9,887 nt of DNA, from NCBI GenBank assembly GCA_902797125.1, contig CADBRS010000121.1, positions 1 through 9,887 on the forward strand, in the 5' to 3' direction. The position numbers were made by a program, and so were the translations under genes. The DNA comes from an uncultured Ruminococcus sp. (GTDB taxonomy: Bacteria > Bacillota > Clostridia > Oscillospirales > CAG-272). Below, one piece after another: positions 1 to 6,119 of the stretch. The first letter of the stretch is position 1. Each line of letters opens with the position of its first letter. Under the pieces are notes generated by a model that did not search any database, was not told the DNA's origin, and saw only the letters and a list, made by a program, of their open reading frames with translations.

Positions 1-1
1 G

Positions 2-1420
2 AAAGACAGAATGAAACTGCAGGGGATCGCCCGCTCCGACTGGGGCGGCGTCAAAAGACTGGTCCACGACCATCACGTCGCCGTGGATGACAAAGACGCG
101 ATCCGTCTTGCGGTGCTGAACGGTTTGGACGTCCAGGGCTGCTGCGATTATTCCGCGACCTTCTGGATCGACACGCTGATCGATCTTGTCCGGGAGGGAA
201 GCATCCCGGAATCCAGGATCGACGATATCGCGTCCCGCGTCCTGACCATGAAATATGAACTGGGGCTCTTCGATCGCCCCTATACGGACGAAACACTGCA
301 CGAGTCCGTGATCCGGTGTGAAGATCACCTGAAAACGGCCCGCAAAGCGGCAGCCGAATCCATCGTTCTTTTGAAGAACGACGGCGTCCTGCCTCTCAAA
401 AATGTAAAGAGTCTGGCCTTGATCGGACCATCGTCCGCAAGCCAGAAGATCGGAGGGTACAGCTCCATACCGACCGGATATGAGATCCCTTCCGTCTACC
501 GGGTTTTGAAGGAGATGCTTCCTGACGCAAAGATCCGTCAGTGCTCCGGATGCGCGATCACTCACGAAGACGGTCCCAGGATCGTGGACGGTCAGCCCCA
601 CCTTTTCAGCGAGGCTGAAAAAGATATCGGGGATGAATTGGACGAAGCCGTCCGGATCGCTTCCGAATGCGAGATCATCGTTTTCGTCGGAGGCGACAAT
701 ACGATCACCAGCGGGGAAGGAAGAGACCGCTGCACGCTCGATCTGTACGGGCGTCAGAAGGAACTTCTGGAAAAACTGCATGCGCTGGGCAAGCCGCTGA
801 TCCTTGTCCTTGAAAACGGCAAGCAGCTCGAACTTTCACAGGAAAGCCGCATCTGCAACGCCATGATGATGACGTTCTTCGGAGGCAGCGAAGGCGCATA
901 TGCCATCGCGGACGCCTTGCTCGGAAAAACCAATGTGTTCGGAAAACTGCCGGTTTCTCTGCCGCGCGATTCTACGCGGATCCCTTGCTACTATACGATG
1001 CTTCCCGGCGGTGCGGGAGACTATCTAGAAGGACCGAAGAATGCACTGTATCCGTTCGGATTCGGCCTGTCCTACACGACGTTTTCCTATTCGGATCTGT
1101 CCGTGCGGGTAGACGGTCCCGCCCGCGCGACCGTGACGCTGAAGGTCAGAAACACGGGACCTTCAGACGGAGACGAAGTGGTGGAGATCTATGTGACGGA
1201 CGTCGTTGCTTCCGTCGTGACTCCTCCTGCACAGCTGAAGGCATTCAGGCGCGTCTCGCTGCGCTCCGGTGAAGAGAAGGAACTGTCCTTTACCCTGGAT
1301 GAAAACGCATTCCGCGTTTTTTCCGTCAACAAAAAATGGGAAGTGGAACCGGGAGATTTCAGGATCTCCGTAGGAACGGACAGCCGCAGTTTCGTTCTTT
1401 CGCAAACGATTCGTCTTTGA
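2..1420 (+). CDS. Glycoside hydrolase family 3 enzyme (beta-glucosidase-like), 5' end outside the window
   Basis: This is the C-terminal part of a GH3 exo-acting glycosidase, which removes terminal sugars from beta-linked glycosides. The reading frame is open to the window edge. The first ATG (base 11) has no ribosome binding site and falls inside the (alpha/beta)8 barrel, so the true start lies upstream. Numbering from that Met, RSDWGG carries the catalytic nucleophile Asp10. RVLTMKYELGLFDRPY (about 76-91) ends the barrel. KNDGVLPL (122-129) opens the alpha/beta sandwich domain. SGEGRDR (234-240) holds the probable acid/base Glu236. YPFGFGLSYTTF (347-358) and a fibronectin III-like C-terminal domain (about 365-465, with GDEVVEIYV) complete the usual beta-glucosidase order. 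Whether it is secreted cannot be judged without the N-terminus. Substrate preference (glucoside, xyloside or other) is not determined. The helicase gene follows after 12 bases. Confidence 0.95.
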   Translation, partial: KDRMKLQGIARSDWGGVKRLVHDHHVAVDDKDAIRLAVLNGLDVQGCCDYSATFWIDTLIDLVREGSIPESRIDDIASRVLTMKYELGLFDRPYTDETLHESVIRCEDHLKTARKAAAESIVLLKNDGVLPLKNVKSLALIGPSSASQKIGGYSSIPTGYEIPSVYRVLKEMLPDAKIRQCSGCAITHEDGPRIVDGQPHLFSEAEKDIGDELDEAVRIASECEIIVFVGGDNTITSGEGRDRCTLDLYGRQKELLEKLHALGKPLILVLENGKQLELSQESRICNAMMMTFFGGSEGAYAIADALLGKTNVFGKLPVSLPRDSTRIPCYYTMLPGGAGDYLEGPKNALYPFGFGLSYTTFSYSDLSVRVDGPARATVTLKVRNTGPSDGDEVVEIYVTDVVASVVTPPAQLKAFRRVSLRSGEEKELSFTLDENAFRVFSVNKKWEVEPGDFRISVGTDSRSFVLSQTIRL

Positions 1421-1426
1421 AAGGAT
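1421..1426 (+). promoter_or_regulatory. Ribosome binding site of the helicase gene
   Basis: AAGGAT begins at the base after the GH3 stop codon, 6 bases before the helicase ATG. This tight spacing, with no terminator or promoter-like sequence between the genes, points to co-transcription and perhaps translational coupling. Confidence 0.6.
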
Positions 1427-1432
1427 TAGAAA

Positions 1433-3925
1433 ATGAGCCAGTGGTTCGGTTTTTCGTATGAAAACGATGTTGTAAAATTGAATCTGGACTCATTTCTTGC
1501 CTCTACGCCCCTTTGCGGAGATCTGCATACGGGTGACCGAAACGGGAAAGAGGCGGATCCCGAGGTGCTCGGGGAGCTGCTTCTTACTTCGATGGACGGT
1601 GCAGGCGAACTGCGTGAAGACGTCGACACGAAAGAGGTCCTTGTCAGCATCGGGGATCAGGATCTGATCCTGTCTTTTACGCCCGGAGTCTATGCCGTCT
1701 CAGACGACAGATATCTGATCGGGCTGGCTGTCAGGAGACCCTACCGAATGAGGGAACGATCTGTCTTTACCGAGATTTGTGAAGCGTTGATCGAACTCCG
1801 TATGTTCGTCTTTTCAAAGACGGTCCCGGATCCTGCGCGCCGCGTTTGCGGATCTGTTTTCCTGATGAACGCAACTTCAAAAACGAGACTTTCCCCTCAG
1901 GAAGCACTGAAAAGGGGACAGATCGAGTGCGTGGAAGTAAGACCGGCAGATCATCTCGGCGACAAGGCTTTCAAATGGCTCAACGTCATGTTGCCTTTTG
2001 CCCGGTTGACAGAAGAAAAAAAGGGTCAGCGGCCGCTTCTCATGAAACAGGCGCCTTTCCCGTTTTCCGAACTCCGGGAGGGTCAGAGCGAACTGATCAT
2101 GGAATGTCGGGGAGCCGCCAAAAACGGCACGGCTTTGTTTGTCCAGGCGCCTACAGGGATCGGCAAAACGATCTCATCGCTCTACGGAGCGGTGACGCGT
2201 TTGGCGGACGGAACGCTTTCGAGACTTTTCTATGTTACGGCCAAGGCCTCCGTTAGACAGGAAGCCGAAAAAGCCTGCCGTCTGATCAACCGAGGCGTGA
2301 AATGCGTTCGCTCGATCACGATGCGGGCCCTTTCGGACTGGTGTCTGAGAGCGGGAGGATACAGCAGGGAAATGTGTTCACAGGACATCTGCCCCTATGC
2401 AGAATCTTTCTACGAAAAGCTTCCGAAAGCTCTTGAATCTGTATGGAACGGATCCTGGGTGCTCACGGCTTCGGATATTCGGAATATCGGAGCCGAATAC
2501 AAGATCTGCCCCTACTATTTGGCCAAGATCTGCGCCAGAATATCTGACGTGGTCATTTGCGACTACAACAGCGTCTTCGATCCTTTGATGGTCTATCGCG
2601 ATTTCTTCACGGAAGAAACCGAATGTCCGGACGAGCCCTATATGCTTTTGATCGACGAGGCGCATAACCTGACCGACCGGGTCCGGGACATGTACAGCGT
2701 GACGGTCCGGGATACGGAATGTCTGGGTCATCATCTTCCGGAACGCGAAGAGATCGGAGACGGAGTTCTCCGGGCTCTGCGCAGCGAAAAGGCTGTCGGA
2801 CAGATCATTTCCGGGATTGGCAAAACGATCGAAGAAGACATGGTTCTGGACGGAGACGGCATCCAAAAAGGGACAGGTGTACTGAGGGAGATCCCGGACG
2901 AACTCATCGAGGCCGTCGGCCGCTATCAGATGGATCTTTTGTCCCTGACCCATTCCGACCGGGCTCTGTTCGATCCGGACGGATCCCGCTTCGAAAGTGC
3001 GAACAGGTTCGTGAAGATATTTGAAAAGGAGAGGAAGAACAAGGCGGAGACATCCCGCTCCAGTCACGTCCTTTTCATTTTCAGGGAAGGCTCTCAAACC
3101 GCACTCAGGCTCGTATGCCTGGATCCGGCTCCGATGATCTCGGACCGACTGAAAGAAGCAAAAGCCTCGCTTTTCTTCTCAGCCACCCTCACACCGCTGG
3201 ATTATTTTTCCGATCTATTCGGAAGGGGACTGAGGACTGCGACGCTGGATCTGCCATCTCCTTTTCCTTACGAAAATCTCTGCGTCACGGTCGCCGACAG
3301 GATCTCGATGCGCGCGTCTGACAGAGACCGGAATATGGGCGAGGCGTTGCGATATATCGCCGCGACTGTATCTGCCAGAAAAGGGCATTATCTGGTTTTC
3401 TGTCCTTCCTACGATTTCTGCAGGAAGATTTCCGCCGCTTTCCAGAAGACATATCCGAAGATCAAAACGATCGTGCAGACGCCTTCTATGACGTACAGTC
3501 AGAAAAAAGATTTTTTGGATGCCTTGAAGAATCAGGAACTGCAGATTACCGTCGGCTTTTGCGTCTGCGGAGGCGTTTTTGCCGAAGGTGTCGACCTCCC
3601 GGGCGACAGTCTGATCGGCGCGATCATATTCGGCACGGGCATCCCGTCTCTCTCTTCCGAAAGGAATATCCTGTCGGAATACTACGACGACCTGAACGGG
3701 AAAGGATTCGGATATGCCTACCTGTATCCGGGAATGAACGCGGTCTTGCAGGCCGCAGGGCGGGTCATCCGTACAAAAACCGACAGAGGTGTCGTCGTTC
3801 TGGTCGATGACCGCTTTTCAGACCATGAGCACCTCACACTTTTCCCCAATCATTGGAAGAACGTCAAAGCAGTCGGAAATCCGGAATCACTGTCAGCCAG
3901 ATTAAAAACCTTTTGGCTTTCCTGA
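1433..3925 (+). CDS. XPD/DinG-family (Rad3-like) superfamily 2 DNA helicase with Fe-S cluster motif
   Basis: This is a predicted ATP-dependent 5'-3' DNA helicase of COG1199 (DEAD_2 plus Helicase_C_2), 830 residues, acting in DNA repair or replication in the cytoplasm. Visible motifs are Walker A APTGIGKT (239-246), the DEAH box (408-411), motif III FSAT (582-585), a motif V-like segment (GGVFAEGVDL, 713-722) and motif VI QAAGRVIRT (773-781). Cys304, Cys315, Cys320 and Cys359 lie between Walker A and DEAH, as do the four Fe-S cluster ligands of XPD/DinG. CDYNSVFDP (376-384) matches the clostridial branch of the family. Residues 1 to about 205 occupy the place of a PD-(D/E)XK nuclease-like domain found in relatives, but I see no D...ExK motif there. 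It is not a standard DinG exonuclease fusion. The biological role beyond helicase activity is inferred only from the family. Confidence 0.93.
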   Translation: MSQWFGFSYENDVVKLNLDSFLASTPLCGDLHTGDRNGKEADPEVLGELLLTSMDGAGELREDVDTKEVLVSIGDQDLILSFTPGVYAVSDDRYLIGLAVRRPYRMRERSVFTEICEALIELRMFVFSKTVPDPARRVCGSVFLMNATSKTRLSPQEALKRGQIECVEVRPADHLGDKAFKWLNVMLPFARLTEEKKGQRPLLMKQAPFPFSELREGQSELIMECRGAAKNGTALFVQAPTGIGKTISSLYGAVTRLADGTLSRLFYVTAKASVRQEAEKACRLINRGVKCVRSITMRALSDWCLRAGGYSREMCSQDICPYAESFYEKLPKALESVWNGSWVLTASDIRNIGAEYKICPYYLAKICARISDVVICDYNSVFDPLMVYRDFFTEETECPDEPYMLLIDEAHNLTDRVRDMYSVTVRDTECLGHHLPEREEIGDGVLRALRSEKAVGQIISGIGKTIEEDMVLDGDGIQKGTGVLREIPDELIEAVGRYQMDLLSLTHSDRALFDPDGSRFESANRFVKIFEKERKNKAETSRSSHVLFIFREGSQTALRLVCLDPAPMISDRLKEAKASLFFSATLTPLDYFSDLFGRGLRTATLDLPSPFPYENLCVTVADRISMRASDRDRNMGEALRYIAATVSARKGHYLVFCPSYDFCRKISAAFQKTYPKIKTIVQTPSMTYSQKKDFLDALKNQELQITVGFCVCGGVFAEGVDLPGDSLIGAIIFGTGIPSLSSERNILSEYYDDLNGKGFGYAYLYPGMNAVLQAAGRVIRTKTDRGVVVLVDDRFSDHEHLTLFPNHWKNVKAVGNPESLSARLKTFWLS

Positions 3926-4020
3926 CATCGCCGCGACATCCGGTTTCCCCAAAGACACGAGAATGTAATTCATATCGATGCATTCCGGTTGTTTGGAATA
4001 GCAGAATTGGGTCGGACCGG

Positions 4021-4049
4021 TTGACTTATCGAGTCTTTGAAGATATAAT
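4021..4049 (+). promoter_or_regulatory. Sigma-A type promoter for the membrane protein gene
   Basis: The -35 box TTGACT (4021-4026) and a perfect -10 box TATAAT (4044-4049) are separated by exactly 17 bases. Transcription should begin near 4056, leaving a leader of about 28 bases. The match predicts high constitutive strength. A small GGTCGGACC dyad (about 4010-4018) lies just upstream of the -35 box and could bind a regulator, but it is short enough to be chance. Confidence 0.85.
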
Positions 4050-4083
4050 AATAACCGTCAATACTTCTTTTGGGGGTTTGTCA

Positions 4084-5058
4084 ATGAACAACAAAGAAAT
4101 TTACAAGAAAACATTATGCTTTTCTCTTCGCAAACTGCTCATCGACCTGATCACGCTGGTGGTTGTGGCAGCACTTGCCGTGGCCGGATTCCTGATCATG
4201 AACCAAGTGAACGATATGGGCATGCTCGGTTTGGCTGTCGGCCTGGTCATCGGTTTGGTGGTCGCGGGTTTGGTCGGTCACTTCATTTCTTACACGATCA
4301 AAGCAAGCCAGATCGCCATGATGACGTACGGCATCACGGAAAACGAACTGCCGGAAAACGTGTACCAGGAAGGCAGACGGATCGTCAAAGAAAGATTTGC
4401 TACGGTCGCCGCCTTGTTCGCCGTCACGAAAGTCATCAAAGCGATTTTTAATCAGATCGGGCGGGGCATTACCGCACTGGGCAACGCGATCGGCGGAGAT
4501 ACCGGCGGAGCGATCGGATCCACGATATCCAGTGCGATTCAAACAGTCGTCTCCTACATGTGCGACTGCTGCCTCGGATGGGTGTTCTTCAGAAAAGATC
4601 AGAGCAGCGTCAAGGCGACTCTGGAAGGTTCCGTTCTTTTCTTCAAACACGGCAAAGCGCTGGCGAAGAACGTGGGCCGGATTTTCGGTATGGGACTTGC
4701 GTCTCTTGTCTTGATCGGCGGTTCCGTGTTCGGTATTTGCTACGCTATTTTCCTGGCTGTTCCGCAAACCTTTGCGACTTTGGCAAACGAGATTGCCGAG
4801 TTTGGTGTCCGTAACGAGATCGAAGTTTCAAACATTATCACGAATCCTACGACGCTCATGCTCGTGGTCGCAGCGATCATCGGGCTTCTGATCTGGAGTT
4901 TCGTTCATTCTGCATTCATCCGTCCGTTCGTTCTGGTCGGCGTGCTGAGGAACTACATGGAAGCAGGAATGAATGATATTCCTTCGGAAAATTCATTTGC
5001 TGAACTGGATCAAAAGTCACCCAAGTTTGCGGCGCTTCGTCAACAGATGACCGATTGA
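4084..5058 (+). CDS. Polytopic membrane protein of unknown function
   Basis: A 324-residue integral membrane protein that I do not recognise. An upstream in-frame ATG at 3853 would overlap the helicase gene and span the promoter. The ATG at 4084 lies 28 bases after the predicted transcription start and has GGGGG (4072-4076) as a weak ribosome binding site, so I chose it. Probable membrane segments are about 19-39, 46-69, 200-228 and 256-277. A weaker hydrophobic stretch at about 147-168 contains the cysteine cluster CDCC (160-163). A glycine-rich segment GGDTGGAIGS (137-146) precedes it. The amphipathic stretch 170-200 (FFRKDQSSVKATLEG and onward) is probably on one membrane face. The C-terminus is polar. 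The gene is monocistronic: strong promoter before it, strong terminator after it. There is some superficial resemblance to choline-transporter-like proteins in the CDCCLGWVF region, but not enough for a call. Confidence 0.85.
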   Translation: MNNKEIYKKTLCFSLRKLLIDLITLVVVAALAVAGFLIMNQVNDMGMLGLAVGLVIGLVVAGLVGHFISYTIKASQIAMMTYGITENELPENVYQEGRRIVKERFATVAALFAVTKVIKAIFNQIGRGITALGNAIGGDTGGAIGSTISSAIQTVVSYMCDCCLGWVFFRKDQSSVKATLEGSVLFFKHGKALAKNVGRIFGMGLASLVLIGGSVFGICYAIFLAVPQTFATLANEIAEFGVRNEIEVSNIITNPTTLMLVVAAIIGLLIWSFVHSAFIRPFVLVGVLRNYMEAGMNDIPSENSFAELDQKSPKFAALRQQMTD

Positions 5059-5082
5059 CGGATCTTCATTTTCGAATTATCC

Positions 5083-5130
5083 GATTCCGTGAACAGGGTA
5101 GACTTCATCAGGTTCACGGAATCTTTTTTT
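5083..5130 (+). terminator. Intrinsic terminator after the membrane protein gene
   Basis: A perfect 12-bp stem (GATTCCGTGAAC at 5083-5094 with GTTCACGGAATC at 5112-5123) encloses a 17-base loop and is followed directly by seven T (5124-5130). It begins 25 bases after the upstream stop codon and ends 46 bases before the next start codon. The loop is longer than usual for an intrinsic terminator. Confidence 0.9.
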
Positions 5131-5163
5131 CTCCAATCTAACCGATATTGGACCATTACAGTT

Positions 5164-5168
5164 GAGGA
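5164..5168 (+). promoter_or_regulatory. Ribosome binding site that fixes the acetolactate decarboxylase start
   Basis: GAGGA lies 8 bases before the ATG at 5177. An in-frame TTG at 5162 overlaps this site and so is unlikely to be the start, which decides for the ATG. Confidence 0.75.
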
Positions 5169-5176
5169 TATTATCA

Positions 5177-5908
5177 ATGACATCGAGCAAGATCTATCAG
5201 GTTTCAACTTTGCAGGCCTTGGCCCTTGGATATACCAAATCCGTCGTCACGGTGAAAGAACTTCTGAAACACGGAGACACCGGACTGGGTACCTTCGAGA
5301 GCGTCGACGGGGAAATGATCATCGCGGACGGCAGGTGCTATCAGGCCAGGCAGGACGGCACGATCGTGCCGGCGGAAGATACGGCAGGCGTTCCTTTTGC
5401 CGTTGCCAGTTTTCTCGAAAACGGCCGGACGATCCGGATGGGGCCCATGCCTGGCATCGAAGAGATCAAAACCGAGCTGACCTTGCGGATCGAGGAATGG
5501 TTCGGATTGAACAGCATCCACATCGCCAAGATCGACGGATTTTTCGATCTGGTGCAGGCCCGTGCGGGCGCCGCATATAAGTCCCAGCACGTCTCTCTGA
5601 AAGATATCCTCTCGAAAACGCAAAAGGATTTCTGTTTCGAGCACCTGTACGGCACATTAATCTGCGTCTACTATCCGGACTATATGGACGGGATCAATGC
5701 ATCCGGCTGGCATCTGCATTTTGTGTCCAAGGACAGGACACAGGGGGGACACGTTTTCGACGTGTCCATGCAATCCGGAGAATGCCTCCTGCAAAAGATC
5801 GACAGGATCGAGATCCAGCTGCCCAGAGAAGCCGCTTTCGACACCTATTCATTGAAGCAGGCTTCGCAGGAAGAAATCGTGGCCGTGGAGCAAAAGGGAA
5901 ATCATTGA
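5177..5908 (+). CDS. budA: Alpha-acetolactate decarboxylase
   Basis: Converts (S)-2-acetolactate to (R)-acetoin and CO2, a cytoplasmic Zn-dependent step that diverts acetolactate from branched-chain amino acid synthesis into acetoin or 2,3-butanediol. At 243 residues it is within the family range and has no signal peptide. Recognisable blocks are IYQVSTLQAL (6-15), GDTGLGTFESVDGEMI (33-48, with Glu46 of the conserved DGE), PFAVASF (73-79), IAKIDGFF (116-123) followed by Arg129, and YGTLICVYYPDY (158-169). GWHLHF gives His179 and His181 and GGH gives His192, the three metal ligands. A C-terminal acidic segment (QEEIVAVE) is where the family has a further catalytic Glu. No acetolactate synthase gene lies in the window, so its partner must be elsewhere. 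A terminator stands just upstream and I see no firm promoter of its own. The symbols budA and alsD are both used for this family. Confidence 0.95.
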   Translation: MTSSKIYQVSTLQALALGYTKSVVTVKELLKHGDTGLGTFESVDGEMIIADGRCYQARQDGTIVPAEDTAGVPFAVASFLENGRTIRMGPMPGIEEIKTELTLRIEEWFGLNSIHIAKIDGFFDLVQARAGAAYKSQHVSLKDILSKTQKDFCFEHLYGTLICVYYPDYMDGINASGWHLHFVSKDRTQGGHVFDVSMQSGECLLQKIDRIEIQLPREAAFDTYSLKQASQEEIVAVEQKGNH

Positions 5909-5913
5909 AATGG

Positions 5914-5946
5914 ATCCGGACGGACTGAAAACCGTCCGGATATTTT
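5914..5946 (+). terminator. Hairpin after acetolactate decarboxylase, likely terminator
   Basis: A perfect 10-bp GC-rich stem (ATCCGGACGG at 5914-5923 with CCGTCCGGAT at 5932-5941) has an 8-base loop and starts 6 bases after the stop codon. It is followed by ATTTT and, further on, by CCTTTTTGC. The U tract is short, so termination may be incomplete, or may be helped by the T-rich DNA downstream. Confidence 0.7.
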
Positions 5947-5952
5947 GAAGCC

Positions 5953-6028
5953 TTTTTGCAAAAACCAAATCCGATTTTTTCATTTTTGACACTTTTTTAA
6001 GCTTTTTTGCCTAAAAAATGAAAAAATC
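5953..6028. repeat. AT-rich inverted repeat with helically phased A/T tracts
   Basis: A 15-bp perfect inverted repeat (GATTTTTTCATTTTT at 5973-5987 with AAAAATGAAAAAATC at 6014-6028) encloses 26 bases. The palindrome TTTTTGCAAAAA (5953-5964) lies just before it. T or A runs start at 5975, 5983, 5993, 6003, 6013 and 6021, mostly 10 bases apart, which is the pattern of intrinsically curved DNA. The block sits directly upstream of the aminotransferase promoter, and the last A run falls at about -55 to -50, within reach of an UP element. A role as a second terminator in either direction is also possible. Confidence 0.6.
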
Positions 6029-6039
6029 TGAATTTACTA

Positions 6040-6069
6040 TTGCAATTTGCAGATGAAACATGATATAAT
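6040..6069 (+). promoter_or_regulatory. Extended -10 promoter for the aminotransferase gene
   Basis: A perfect TATAAT (6064-6069) is preceded by TGA (6061-6063), making the extended -10 form TGnTATAAT. A partial -35 box TTGCAA (6040-6045) lies 18 bases upstream. Transcription should start near 6076, giving a leader of about 44 bases before the ATG. Confidence 0.8.
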
Positions 6070-6119
6070 GCCAGCACTGCGTTTGGCAGATTTGTAAGGA
6101 TCTTTTTTGGTGAGGCAAC

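Noticed and set aside
11..13. ATG as the true start of the GH3 gene
   Set aside because: It has no ribosome binding site and would begin the protein nine residues before the catalytic Asp, removing most of the barrel. The frame is open to the window edge.
2378..3097. 239-codon open frame on the - strand inside the helicase gene
   Set aside because: It lies wholly opposite a gene with conserved helicase motifs, and the translation shows no family features.
3926..4020. Possible terminator after the helicase gene (ATTCC at 3982-3986 with GGAAT at 3995-3999)
   Set aside because: The stem is only 5 bp, with no U tract. I see no convincing terminator in this gap.
3853..4083. Upstream in-frame ATG that would add 77 residues to the membrane protein
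   Set aside because: It would overlap the end of the helicase gene and read through the strong promoter at 4021-4049. The added residues are not membrane-like, and the ATG at 4084 fits the transcript.
5953..6045. The A/T-rich inverted repeat as an IS terminal repeat or att site
   Set aside because: There is no transposase or integrase, no target duplication, and the arms are simple A/T runs fitting a promoter-upstream or terminator role.
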